From: UBA668 sp041918155
GTDB lineage: Bacteria > Actinomycetota > Acidimicrobiia > Acidimicrobiales > Ilumatobacteraceae
Assembly: GCA_041918155.1 (NCBI GenBank)
Contig: JAYRWH010000058.1
Location: 1 to 64,000, forward strand
DNA: 64,000 nt
Direction: 5' to 3'
The notes beneath the pieces were generated by a model that saw only the letters and a list, made by a program, of their open reading frames with translations, did no database searches and was not told where the DNA came from. Made by a program: the position numbers and the translations under genes. Each line of letters opens with the position of its first letter. Position 1 is the stretch's first letter. Shown here piece after piece: positions 26,617 through 35,375 of this stretch.

Positions 26617-28051
26617 CACCGGTGCGCTCCAGCTTGAACAGGCGCCGCGAGAGGCCAACGGCGAGGTCAAGCGCGACCTCGTGGGCTTCGTCGAGCTCCA
26701 GACGGTGGTCGGCCACCAGTTCGGCGAGGAAGCGGCAGTCGACGCGGCGGGCGACGTCGTGGCGGGCCGGGATCGACATGAACGCGCGGGTGTCGTCGAC
26801 GAATCCGGTCGTGTTGGCGAAGCCGGCCGTCTCGGTGACCGCGCGGCGGTAGCGCAGCATTCCCTCGACGCTGTCGAGGAACCACCAGGGTGGCCCGAGG
26901 AACAGGGCGGGGTAGTGGCCGGCGAGCGGCGCCAGCTCGCGGGTGTAGGTGGTCTCGTCGAGTGTGAAGAGCACGATCCGCAGGCGGGTGTCGTTGCCGA
27001 AGCGATCGAGCAAGGGGCGCAGCGCATCGACGTAGTTCGTCGGGCCGGGAATGTCGCCGCCCTTGTCGCGCCCGTAGTCGCGGTACACCTCGCGGTTGTG
27101 GTTGCGCCGCGAGCCGGGGTGCAACTGCATCACCAACCCATCCTCGATGCTCATGCGCGCCATCTCGGTGAGCATCTGCCCGCGGAACTCCTCCTTGCCG
27201 GCCGCGTCGAGCGTGCCCGCGAGAGCACGGTCGAGCAGCTGTTGCGCGGCGGCCGAGTCGAGGTCGGCGGTGCAGGCGGAGGGGTGACCATGGTCGGTCG
27301 CAGTGGCTCCGAGCGAGATCGTGTATTGGCGGCGCTCCCACAACGCGGCGAGATAGTCGCTCCACCGGGTCACGTCGCGACCGGTGAGCACCCCGAGGCG
27401 TTCCACGTTGTGCGCCCACCCGTCGTGGTCGGGGTCGACGACAGAATCGGGGCGCAGCGTCGGCAGTACCCGGCCGGCCAGGCCGTCGTCGGCGAGGCGG
27501 CGGTGGTGGTGGAGGTCGCTGAGCGGCGAGTCGGTGGTGGCGATCGTCTCGATCCGGAAGCGATCGAGCAGGGCCCGCGGCCGGAACCCAGGCTCGGCGA
27601 GGCACGCGGCGATGTGGTCGTAGGCCGCGTCGGCGGTGTCCGCGGTGAGGCGGGTGGTGAGGCCGAACACCTCGGCCAGTTCGTGGTTGAACCACAGCCC
27701 CGAGGGGGTGCCACGGAACAGGTGGTAGTGAGCGGCGAACGTTCGCCACGCCTCGCGCGGTTCGGCCACCACCGCGACGCCACCGACGTCAGCGAGCGGG
27801 CGCACGCCGAGGGCCTCCATCGGCACACCCTGGCTGTAGAGCATGCGCGTGAGGTAGTGGTCGGGCGTGATGAGCAGGCTGGTGGGGTCGGCGAAGGCTT
27901 CGTTCTCCGCGAACCAACGCGGGTCGGTGTGGCCGTGCGGGCACACCAGGGGCAGCTCGGCGACCTCCGAGTACAGCTCGCGTGCGATGGCGCGCGTTGC
28001 TGGGTCGGGGCCCAGCAAGCGGTCGGGGTGCAGCGCGAACGGCGCGTTCAC
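26597..28051 (-). CDS. uxaC: Glucuronate isomerase
   Basis: This 484-residue uronate isomerase of the amidohydrolase superfamily interconverts D-glucuronate and D-fructuronate (also galacturonate and tagaturonate). Visible family motifs are LPLVCPHGHTDPRWFAEN near the start (metal-site HxH as HGH), HYHLFRGTPSGLWFNHEL, and PPWWFLDSVEGMLRYR with TGFVDDTRAF near the end. The start GTG 28051 overlaps the uidA stop in a GTGA. The open frame upstream of this point is antisense-like shadow of uidA. Confidence 0.93.
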   Translation of the reverse strand: MNAPFALHPDRLLGPDPATRAIARELYSEVAELPLVCPHGHTDPRWFAENEAFADPTSLLITPDHYLTRMLYSQGVPMEALGVRPLADVGGVAVVAEPREAWRTFAAHYHLFRGTPSGLWFNHELAEVFGLTTRLTADTADAAYDHIAACLAEPGFRPRALLDRFRIETIATTDSPLSDLHHHRRLADDGLAGRVLPTLRPDSVVDPDHDGWAHNVERLGVLTGRDVTRWSDYLAALWERRQYTISLGATATDHGHPSACTADLDSAAAQQLLDRALAGTLDAAGKEEFRGQMLTEMARMSIEDGLVMQLHPGSRRNHNREVYRDYGRDKGGDIPGPTNYVDALRPLLDRFGNDTRLRIVLFTLDETTYTRELAPLAGHYPALFLGPPWWFLDSVEGMLRYRRAVTETAGFANTTGFVDDTRAFMSIPARHDVARRVDCRFLAELVADHRLELDEAHEVALDLAVGLSRRLFKLERTGAPAAAV

Positions 28052-29826
28052 TGCGCCCCGGTCCAGCGGCGACGCAGCGCGTGCGCCGCTGCCTTGGGGC
28101 GACGGCCTCGGGTGAACACGCCCTTCTTGTTGCCCTCGACGCGGATCATGGTGGTGGCGGTGGCGAAGTCGGCGAAGTTCCAGACGTGCTCGCCGACGAC
28201 GGCGTCGACGCGGTCGAAGACGCGGTGGTGCATGTCGAGGAAGTCGACCTGGTACTCCTCGCTGTACGGCAAGGCCTCCACGTTGTGCATGCCGGCGACA
28301 GTGTCGGCGCCGTACTCGGTCATCATCACTGGCTTGCCGTACTCGGCCCAGGCCCGCAGCTCGCCCTCCAACGCCGTCTCCGCGGTGGCGAGGTCGTCGA
28401 GCATGATGTACCAGCCGTAGTAGCGGTTGATCATGATGACGTCGCACAGGTCGATGATGTGGTCCTTGCCGGGGGTGGCGAACATCATGTTCACCACGCC
28501 GACCGGCCGCGACGGGTCGAGCTCGCGAGTCCGCTGCAGCAGCGGCTCGAAGTAGGTGCGCGACTCGGGGGTGTGGGTCTCGGGTTCGTTGGCGATGCAC
28601 CACAGCACCACCGACGGGTGATTCTTGTCGCGGGCGACCAACTCCTCGATGGCCGTGCGATGCGTGGCCTGCGTGGCGTCGTTGATCGTGTCGGGGCTGA
28701 ACGTCGTGCGCGCGCCGCCACCGAAGAACCCGCCGGTCACGCCGAGGTTGAGGCCCACCGCCGCGGTCTCGTCGATGACGATGATGCCCAGCCGGTCGGC
28801 GTGGTCGAGTACCTCCTCCGCGTATGGGTAGTGCGAGGTGCGGATCGAGTTGGCGCCGATCCAACCGAGCAGTGCGAAGTCGCGCACCATCGACGGCGCA
28901 TCGTGGCCCTTGCCGCGCACGAGATGGTCTTCGTGCATGCCGAAGCCCTTGAAGTAGAACGGCTCGCCGTTGATGAGGAAGCGTGTGCCATCGACGCGCA
29001 CGGTGCGGATGCCGACCTTCTGGTGGTACACGTCGACGAGCGCGCCGCCGGCGGTGACACGCACCTCGAGGTCGTACAGGTACCCGCGGCCGGGTGCCCA
29101 CAGGTTCGCGTCGGCGACCCGCAGCTGGCCGCTCGCGCCGCTGCCCTCGACCACGACGCTGCCCTTCGCGTCGCGGAGCACGACGGACACGTCCGCTTCG
29201 CCGCCGGCCACGGAGGTGGTGTAGCGCACGATGCCAGTGGCGCCGTCGATGTCGGTGACGACGGTGACGTCATCGAGGTGGACATGCTCGGTGGAGTGCA
29301 GCCACACGCTGCGGTGCAGGCCGGAGTAGTTGAAGAAGTCGTGGTAATAAGTCTGCTTCTTGCTGCCGTCCTCGGCGACGCTGACGATGCCCGGCGGGAT
29401 GGACTGCCAGTTCAGTTCGTTGTTCACCACGATGGTGAGACGGGCGAGTTGGCCGGGCGTGCAATGAGCCGTGATGTCCGCCTCGAACGGTGTGTACCCG
29501 CCCTCGTGCTCGGCGACCTGGGCGTCGTTCACCCACACGACGGCGCGATGCGTCGCCGACTCGAAGCGCAGCACGACGCGGCGGCCGGCCCAACCCCGGG
29601 GGATGGTGACGGTGCGCTGGTACCAGACGTCGCCGACGTGGTCGTGCAGCGCCCGGTCGACGAGCAGGTCGTTGTAACTGCTGGGCACGGGCATGGTGAG
29701 TGGTGACGGCAGGGGGTTCCGCCACCACTCCTCCACGCGTCCGGTGCCGGCGGCATCGGCGACGAAGTCCCACAGGCCGTCGAGCAGCTTGGCCTCGCGT
29801 ACACCGTTGTCCTGCGGCCTCAGCAT
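28048..29826 (-). CDS. uidA: Beta-glucuronidase (GH2)
   Basis: This 592-residue GH2 enzyme closely follows E. coli UidA. It has the jelly roll and Ig domain, acid/base E414 (CIANEPET), nucleophile E504 (MMTEYGADT), and the NKK motif at 566-568 (GNKKGVFTRGRRPK) whose N and K contact the glucuronate carboxylate and mark true glucuronidases. Catalytic positions match the E. coli numbers almost exactly. No signal peptide is present, so glucuronides must be imported. It is first in the uidA-uxaC-uxuB operon. ATG 29826 is preceded by GAGGGGA, and a LacI-type operator lies 44 bases upstream. Confidence 0.95.
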   Translation of the reverse strand: MLRPQDNGVREAKLLDGLWDFVADAAGTGRVEEWWRNPLPSPLTMPVPSSYNDLLVDRALHDHVGDVWYQRTVTIPRGWAGRRVVLRFESATHRAVVWVNDAQVAEHEGGYTPFEADITAHCTPGQLARLTIVVNNELNWQSIPPGIVSVAEDGSKKQTYYHDFFNYSGLHRSVWLHSTEHVHLDDVTVVTDIDGATGIVRYTTSVAGGEADVSVVLRDAKGSVVVEGSGASGQLRVADANLWAPGRGYLYDLEVRVTAGGALVDVYHQKVGIRTVRVDGTRFLINGEPFYFKGFGMHEDHLVRGKGHDAPSMVRDFALLGWIGANSIRTSHYPYAEEVLDHADRLGIIVIDETAAVGLNLGVTGGFFGGGARTTFSPDTINDATQATHRTAIEELVARDKNHPSVVLWCIANEPETHTPESRTYFEPLLQRTRELDPSRPVGVVNMMFATPGKDHIIDLCDVIMINRYYGWYIMLDDLATAETALEGELRAWAEYGKPVMMTEYGADTVAGMHNVEALPYSEEYQVDFLDMHHRVFDRVDAVVGEHVWNFADFATATTMIRVEGNKKGVFTRGRRPKAAAHALRRRWTGAQ

Positions 29827-29869
29827 GGCGCGGTCCCCTCTGTCGATCGGTCGTTGCGATCCTGCCTGG

Positions 29870-29885
29870 ATGTTAACGCTAACAT
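29870..29885. promoter_or_regulatory. LacI-family operator between uidA and the GH43 gene
   Basis: ATGTTAACGCTAACAT is a 16-base inverted repeat with a central CG and one mismatched pair, with the same core as the site at 23301. It lies between the divergent starts of uidA (29826) and GH43 (29892), ending only 6 bases before the GH43 start codon. Confidence 0.75.
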
Positions 29886-29891
29886 AGGGAC

Positions 29892-31016
29892 ATGTCGGAT
29901 GTCGCAGCCTCCATCAAGCCGGGCCAGGTGTGGTTGGACACCGAGGGCAAGCGCATCCAGGCCCACGGTGGCTCGATCTTCTACGAGGACGACACGTTCT
30001 ACTGGTACGGCGAGAACAAGGAGCGCACGACCGGCGGCAACGACATCTGGCATTGGGGTGTGCGCTGCTACCGGTCGCGCGACCTCTACAACTGGGAAGA
30101 CCTCGGGCTGATCGTTCCGCCGCAACCCGACGACGAGTCCTCGCCGCTGCATCCGGCACAGCTGGTCGACCGGCCGCACATCATCCGCTCCCGCGAGACC
30201 GGCAAGTACGTGTGCTGGTTGAAGATCGTGCATCACGGCAGCACACAGCGGTCGACGATCCTCACCGCGGATCACTTCCTCGGGCCGTACACCATCGTGC
30301 GCACCGACCTGTGTCCGCTGGGTATGAGCGCCGGCGACTTCGACCTGGTGGTCGATCCACACGACGGCAAGGCGTACTACTACTTCGAGCGGGTGCACCG
30401 CGAGCTGATCTGCGCCGATCTCACTCCGGACTGCACCGACGTGACGGGTCACTACTCCACTCACTTCCCATTCGCGGTTGCGCCGTATGTGCGTGAGGCC
30501 CCGGCGCACTTCACGCGCCACGGCCTGCACTACCTCATCACCTCGGGCCTCAGCGGGTACCTGCCGAATGCTTCACTGGTCGGTACGGCGCCCAGCTACC
30601 ACGGACCGTGGACCATCATCGGCGACCCTCACCCGAACGACGCGTCGCGCACTTCGTACTGCACGCAGGTGACGTCGGTGTTCAAGCACCCGCACAAGCG
30701 TGATCTCTACATCGCGCTCGCCGACCGCTGGATCCCCGACCTACTCGCGTGCGGTGACGACTTCGCCTCCGGTCGGATCGCCCGCGGGATCGCAGCCGTC
30801 ACCGCGAAGTCGCAGGATCCGGCTGGTCGCTGGGGCAGCGCCCACGAGTACGACGCCGGGTCATTGCCGCCGCAAGTGATCGACGCGCTCATCAACATCC
30901 GCGGCGTGAACACCTCGATCTCGGACTATGTGTGGCTGCCGATCCGCTTCGAGGGCGACATGGCCTACCTCGACTGGCAGGACGAATGGCGCGTCGAGGA
31001 CTACGAGGATGCATAG
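29892..31016 (+). CDS. Glycoside hydrolase family 43-like enzyme
   Basis: The 374-residue protein has a five-bladed beta-propeller pattern of GH43: AHGGSIFYEDDTFYWYGENKE in the first blade, CYRSRDLYNWEDLG, LVDRPHIIRSRETGKYVCW with the acidic residues of the second and third blades, and SAGDFDLVVDPHDGKAYYY. The family includes arabinofuranosidases, xylosidases and exo-galactanases. The GENKE-type start recalls the galactosidase-like subgroup, but the sugar is uncertain. No signal peptide is seen. It is divergent from uidA across the operator, and is followed after 90 bases by the sugar isomerase operon. Confidence 0.8.
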   Translation: MSDVAASIKPGQVWLDTEGKRIQAHGGSIFYEDDTFYWYGENKERTTGGNDIWHWGVRCYRSRDLYNWEDLGLIVPPQPDDESSPLHPAQLVDRPHIIRSRETGKYVCWLKIVHHGSTQRSTILTADHFLGPYTIVRTDLCPLGMSAGDFDLVVDPHDGKAYYYFERVHRELICADLTPDCTDVTGHYSTHFPFAVAPYVREAPAHFTRHGLHYLITSGLSGYLPNASLVGTAPSYHGPWTIIGDPHPNDASRTSYCTQVTSVFKHPHKRDLYIALADRWIPDLLACGDDFASGRIARGIAAVTAKSQDPAGRWGSAHEYDAGSLPPQVIDALINIRGVNTSISDYVWLPIRFEGDMAYLDWQDEWRVEDYEDA

Positions 31017-31018
31017 AT

Positions 31019-31032
31019 ATTCACTATTGAAT
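31019..31032. promoter_or_regulatory. AT-rich inverted repeat before the isomerase-transketolase operon
   Basis: ATTCACTATTGAAT (ATTCA, 4-base spacer, TGAAT) stands out as AT-rich in the 90-base gap between the GH43 gene and the operon that carries a SorC regulator. It could be that regulator's binding site or part of a promoter. Evidence is position and symmetry only. Confidence 0.3.
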
Positions 31033-31105
31033 GAATTGCCACAATCGCGGTACGATCGTCGCTGACGGCGTGGCCACGCGGCCCGTCGTGAACGGAGGTC
31101 GTGTC

Positions 31106-32092
31106 ATGGCTGCGATGGAGTACGGCGCAGGGCTGTGGTTGTTCGGTCAGTTCGTCGACCGCTACGCGAGCGATGCCTACGGCCCGCCCGTCAGCACGCT
31201 CGAAGCGATCGACGCGGCGGGCCGGGTGGGGCGGCTGAGCTGCCTCGACATCAACTACCCGTTCACCGACCCCTCGATCACCGTCGCCGACGTGCGTGCC
31301 GCGCTCGAACGGAACGGTCTGCGGGCGGCGGCGATCACGCCGCACATCTACACCCGTGTGTTCCAGAACGGCTCGTTCACGAACCCCGATGCGGCGGTGC
31401 GGAAAGCAGCGGTCGACCTGTGCAAGCGGGCCAGCGAGATCTGTGTCGAGCTGAACGCCGATTACACCAAGTTCTGGCCCGGCCAGGACGGCCACGACTA
31501 CCCGTTGCAGGTCGATCACGCGCGCCTGTGGCACGACGAGGTGGAGGGCATGCGCGCCGTCGTCGAGAGCGCGCCCGACGTGCAGTTCGCGATCGAGTAC
31601 AAGCTGAAGGAGCCCCGCGGCCACATGCTGATGTCCACTGCGGCCACCACGCTGCTGGCGATCCAGGACGTCGGCACCGACAACCTCGGCATCGTCATGG
31701 ACTTCGGCCACTCCCTGTTCGCCAAGGAGGCGCCGTCCGCTGCGCTGCAACTCGTGCACTCGCGCGGCAAGTTGGTGAGCGTCGAGTTGAACGACAACCG
31801 GCTGGAGTGGGACGACGACCTCACCGTCGGCGCGCTGCACCCGGTGGAGACGATCGAGTTCCTCATCACCGTGCGCCGCATCGGCTGGACCAAGCCCCTG
31901 CTGCTCGACCAGTTCCCCTTCCGCGAGGATCCGGTGACGGCCGCGCTGCAGAGCATCGAGACGCTCGACGCGATGCTCCGCCTCGTCGACCGCCTCGATC
32001 TCGACGCGCTCGCTGCGGCCCAGTCGCGCCACGACGCGATGGCCGGTCAGCGGCTCGTGCTCGACGAGATGCTCGGGTTGGGGAAGCGCTGA
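31106..32092 (+). CDS. Xylose-isomerase-like TIM barrel sugar isomerase/epimerase (candidate D-apiose isomerase)
   Basis: The 328-residue protein belongs to the xylose-isomerase-like TIM barrel (sugar phosphate isomerase/epimerase) group. Metal-site strands are visible: FAIEYKLKEP (Glu), GIVMDFGHSLF (Asp/His) and VSVELNDN (Glu). ATG 31106 follows GGAGGTC, so it was chosen over the in-frame codon at 31031. It is translationally coupled (TGATG) to a split transketolase, then an FGGY kinase. The published transketolase branch of D-apiose catabolism uses just this set: apiose isomerase, apulose kinase and a two-subunit apulose-4-phosphate transketolase. The apiose role is therefore an inference from context. 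Confidence 0.82.
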   Translation: MAAMEYGAGLWLFGQFVDRYASDAYGPPVSTLEAIDAAGRVGRLSCLDINYPFTDPSITVADVRAALERNGLRAAAITPHIYTRVFQNGSFTNPDAAVRKAAVDLCKRASEICVELNADYTKFWPGQDGHDYPLQVDHARLWHDEVEGMRAVVESAPDVQFAIEYKLKEPRGHMLMSTAATTLLAIQDVGTDNLGIVMDFGHSLFAKEAPSAALQLVHSRGKLVSVELNDNRLEWDDDLTVGALHPVETIEFLITVRRIGWTKPLLLDQFPFREDPVTAALQSIETLDAMLRLVDRLDLDALAAAQSRHDAMAGQRLVLDEMLGLGKR

Positions 32093-32919
32093 TGGGCGTG
32101 ACTACCGCGGCGTTGGCGGAGCGAGCGCGCCAGGCACGCCTGCGCGACATGGAGATCGTCGTGAAGGCCGGCCTCGGTCACCTCGGCAGCGAGTTCTCCT
32201 GCACCGACATCCTCGCCGTGCTCTACGGGGCGGTGCTGCGGGTCGACCCGGCGAACCCGGCCGACCCCGAGCGCGATCGCTTCGTGCTCAGCAAGGGCCA
32301 TGCCGCGGCCGCGCTGTACGTTGCCCTCGCCCAGTCGGGGTTCATCGCCGATGCCGAACTCGACACGTTCATGCAACCGTTGTCGCGTCTCAGCGGGCAC
32401 CCTGACCGGCGCAAGATCCCGGGGGTGGAGACCAATACCGGCCCGCTCGGGCACGGGCTACCGGTGGCGGTGGGCATGGCGCTCGCCGCCCGGCTGCGAG
32501 GCTCGTCGTGGCGCACGTTCGTGCTGTGCGGCGACGGCGAACTGCAGGAGGGCTCGATGTGGGAGGCGTCAATGACCGCCGGTCATCATGGGCTCGATCG
32601 GCTGACGCTGATCGTCGACCGCAACCGGCTGCAGCAGGGCGACCGCACCGAGGAGACAAACCGCCTCGACCCGCTCGGTGATCGCTTCCGCGCGTTCGGC
32701 TGGGGGGTGCGCGAGATGAACGGGCACGACCACGGCGCGCTGCGCGCCGCGCTCGATGGTGAGCCGTTCGCGGCGGGCAAGCCGAACTGCCTCATCGCCA
32801 ACACCAACAAGGGAACAGGTGTCGCCTTCATGACCGACAACGTCGCGTGGCACCACAGGGTGCCGAACGCGGATGAGTACCAGCGGGCGCTCGTGGAACT
32901 CGCAGCGGTGTCGTCATGA
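32092..32919 (+). CDS. Transketolase, N-terminal (ThDP-binding) subunit
   Basis: The 275-residue protein is the N-terminal half of transketolase. It has GLGHLGSEFSCTDILAVLY, the SKGHAAAALY motif, GPLGHGLPVAVGMAL, and the thiamine-diphosphate/Mg motif GDGELQEG through DRNRLQQGD. The split form is common in enzymes specialised for unusual sugars. ATG 32092 overlaps the isomerase stop, and its own stop overlaps the C-terminal subunit start (ATGA), so the two halves are coupled. In the apiose model it would move a two-carbon unit from apulose 4-phosphate to glyceraldehyde 3-phosphate. Confidence 0.9.
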   Translation: MGVTTAALAERARQARLRDMEIVVKAGLGHLGSEFSCTDILAVLYGAVLRVDPANPADPERDRFVLSKGHAAAALYVALAQSGFIADAELDTFMQPLSRLSGHPDRRKIPGVETNTGPLGHGLPVAVGMALAARLRGSSWRTFVLCGDGELQEGSMWEASMTAGHHGLDRLTLIVDRNRLQQGDRTEETNRLDPLGDRFRAFGWGVREMNGHDHGALRAALDGEPFAAGKPNCLIANTNKGTGVAFMTDNVAWHHRVPNADEYQRALVELAAVSS

Positions 32920-33875
32920 CCACCGTTGAAGCCCCCGCGATGTTCGACTGCCGCGATGCGTTCGCCTCGACACTCGTGGATCTGGCCCGTGCGGACGAGC
33001 GCATCGTCGCCGTGGTGAACGACTCGGTCGGCTCGTCCAAGCTCGGCGCGTTCCGCAGCGAGTTCCCCGACCGGCTGTTCAATGTCGGCATCGCCGAGCA
33101 GGACATGGTCGGTATCTCCGCCGGCCTCGCCAATGGGGGCCTGATCCCGTTCGTGTGCGCAGCAGGGTGCTTCCTCACCGCGCGTGCGCTCGAGCAGATC
33201 AAGGCCGATGTCGCGTACTCGCACGCGAACGTGAAGCTGGTGGGCATCAGCAGCGGGATGGCCTACGGCGAGCTGGGCCCCACGCACCACTCGATCGAGG
33301 ACTTCGCCTGGCTGCGCGCGATCGCTGACCTGCCGGTGGTGGCGCCCGCCGATCCCGCGGAGACTGCGCACGCCGTGCGCCATGCGGTCGCCACACCGGG
33401 CCCGCTGTTCATTCGTACCAGCCGCACCCCGGTGCCCGCGGTGCACGCTGCCGGGTACGTGTTCACGCCCGGCAAGGCGTGCCGACTGCGCGAAGGTCGC
33501 GACGTGACGATCATCGCCAACGGCACCGTCGTGCACCACGCGCTCGCCGCGGCCGACCGGCTGGCCGGTGAGGGCGTCCAAGCCCGAGTCGTGAACATGG
33601 CCTGGATCACGCCGGCCGACCGCGACGAGGTGCTGGCCGCGGCGCGCGACACCGGCGCGATCGTCACCGTCGAGGAGCACACCACGCGTGGTGGGCTCGG
33701 CGGGCTCGTGGCCGAGATCGTGGTGGAGGAAGCGCCGGTGCCGATGCGTCTGCTCGGTGTGCCCGGCGTGTTCGCACCAGTGGGTTCGCACGAGTACCTG
33801 CTGGCCCACTTCGGGCTCGACGCCGCGGGCATCGTCGTGGCCACACGCGACCTGGTGGCGCGGCGGGGGCGATGA
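32916..33875 (+). CDS. Transketolase, C-terminal (pyrimidine-binding) subunit
   Basis: The 319-residue protein carries the second half of transketolase: the pyrimidine-binding region FNVGIAEQDMVGISAGLA with the catalytic Glu of GIAEQ, THHSIEDFAWLRAI, and a C-terminal transketolase domain (GRDVTIIANGTVV, VTVEEHTTRGGLGG). It forms the active enzyme with the preceding subunit. ATG 32916 overlaps that gene by four bases, and its stop overlaps the kinase start at 33872 by four bases. Confidence 0.9.
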   Translation: MTTVEAPAMFDCRDAFASTLVDLARADERIVAVVNDSVGSSKLGAFRSEFPDRLFNVGIAEQDMVGISAGLANGGLIPFVCAAGCFLTARALEQIKADVAYSHANVKLVGISSGMAYGELGPTHHSIEDFAWLRAIADLPVVAPADPAETAHAVRHAVATPGPLFIRTSRTPVPAVHAAGYVFTPGKACRLREGRDVTIIANGTVVHHALAAADRLAGEGVQARVVNMAWITPADRDEVLAAARDTGAIVTVEEHTTRGGLGGLVAEIVVEEAPVPMRLLGVPGVFAPVGSHEYLLAHFGLDAAGIVVATRDLVARRGR

Positions 33876-35371
33876 GCCGTCCGCTGATCCTCGCCATCGA
33901 CCAGGGCACGACGAACTCGAAGGCGGTGTTGATCGCGGCCGACTGCTCCGTCGTGGCCTCGGCGAGCGAGCGTGTGCCGATCAGCTTTCCACGCCCCGGC
34001 TGGGTGGAGAGCGACGCTGTCGAGGTGCTGCACACCGTCGAGCGAGCTGTCGCCGCGTGCCTCGCACAGACGCCCGGTGAGCAGGCGCTGGCGATCGGCA
34101 TCTCCAACCAGCGCGAGTCGGTGGTCGTGTGGGAGGCGTTGACGGGTGTTCCGATCGGCCCGCTGGTGAGCTGGCAGTGCGGCCGCGGTGTCGATCACTG
34201 CGCGGCGGTTCGGGCCATGGGCGTGGAGGCCAGAGTTCGCGAGATCTCCGGGTTGCCGCTCGACCCGATGTTCTCGGCCTCGAAGCTGGCGTGGCTGCTC
34301 GACTCGGTGCCGAACGGTCGTGCTCGCGCCGCCGCGGGCGAGCTGCGCGCCGGCACTGTTGACAGCTGGTTGCTGTGGCACCTCACGGGCGGTGATGTGC
34401 ACGCGACCGACCTCACGAACGCGTCACGTACGCAGCTGCTCGACCTCGATGCCGGCGAGTGGAGCCCGGTGCTGCTCGATGCGTTCGGCATCCCTGCCGC
34501 CGTGCTGCCGCGCGTGCAGCCGTCGTCGTCGCACTTCGGCAACGTCCGGGGTCGGGGCGCTCTCGACGGCGTGCCGATCCGCGCGATGGCCGGCGACTCG
34601 CACGCCGCGCTCGTGGGGCACGGAGCGTTGCGCCCCGGGCGGGTGAAGGCGACGTTCGGCACGGGCACGTCAGTGATGGCGCCGGTCGCGCAGCGGGTGC
34701 GCACCGATTCGTTGGCATCGACGATCGGCTGGTCGTGGAAGGATACCGACGGCGTCGCCCACGTCGTGCCGGCGATCGAGGGCAACATCTACGCCACCGG
34801 CGCCGCGCTGGAGTGGGTCGCCGAGCTGCTCGGCCTCGGGCACGACGTGGGGGCGCTCGACGAGTTGGCGCGCACCTGTGCGACATCCGGCGGCGTCACG
34901 TTCGTGCCCGCGTTCACCGGCCTCGGTGCGCCGCACTGGGTGCCGGCCGCCCGTGGCTGCATCGGTGGGTTGACCCGCGGCTCGGGCCGGGCCGAGATCG
35001 CACGCGCCGCGTTCGAGGCAGTCGCCCACCAAGTGGCCGACGTGCTCGATGCGCTGGTCGCTGCGGGCGGCGGAACGGTCGATGCGCTCGCGGTCGACGG
35101 TGGCGCGATGCGCGGCGAGTTCCTCGCGCGGACTGTGGCGGACATCACGGCTGCGACGGTGGTGCGCACGGACATTGCGGAGGTGGCAGCACTCGGAGCA
35201 GCCCAGCTTGCCGGCCTCGCGTCAGGTGTGTGGCGCGATCCCGTCGACCTTGAGGGCCTGGCGCGGCCGAGCACGGCCTTCGCTCCCTCGCTGGCTGCGG
35301 TCGAACGCGCTGGCGGCCGTGCCGCGTGGCGTGCGGCGGTCGATCGCGTGATCGGGCCGGGGGGCGACTGA
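33872..35371 (+). CDS. FGGY-family carbohydrate kinase (candidate apulose kinase)
   Basis: The 499-residue kinase has the FGGY fold. The N-terminal phosphate motif is AIDQGTTNSKAVL, ISNQRESVVVWE marks the sugar site, FGTGTSVMAP the second phosphate motif, and ALAVDGGAMRGEFLARTVAD the adenosine region. The DQGTT start and NQRE are glycerol-kinase-like, but FGGY members act on many polyols and ketoses. Position in the isomerase/transketolase operon suggests a ketose such as D-apulose. It is followed 4 bases later by the SorC regulator. Confidence 0.88.
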   Translation: MSRPLILAIDQGTTNSKAVLIAADCSVVASASERVPISFPRPGWVESDAVEVLHTVERAVAACLAQTPGEQALAIGISNQRESVVVWEALTGVPIGPLVSWQCGRGVDHCAAVRAMGVEARVREISGLPLDPMFSASKLAWLLDSVPNGRARAAAGELRAGTVDSWLLWHLTGGDVHATDLTNASRTQLLDLDAGEWSPVLLDAFGIPAAVLPRVQPSSSHFGNVRGRGALDGVPIRAMAGDSHAALVGHGALRPGRVKATFGTGTSVMAPVAQRVRTDSLASTIGWSWKDTDGVAHVVPAIEGNIYATGAALEWVAELLGLGHDVGALDELARTCATSGGVTFVPAFTGLGAPHWVPAARGCIGGLTRGSGRAEIARAAFEAVAHQVADVLDALVAAGGGTVDALAVDGGAMRGEFLARTVADITAATVVRTDIAEVAALGAAQLAGLASGVWRDPVDLEGLARPSTAFAPSLAAVERAGGRAAWRAAVDRVIGPGGD

Positions 35372-35375
35372 CGCC

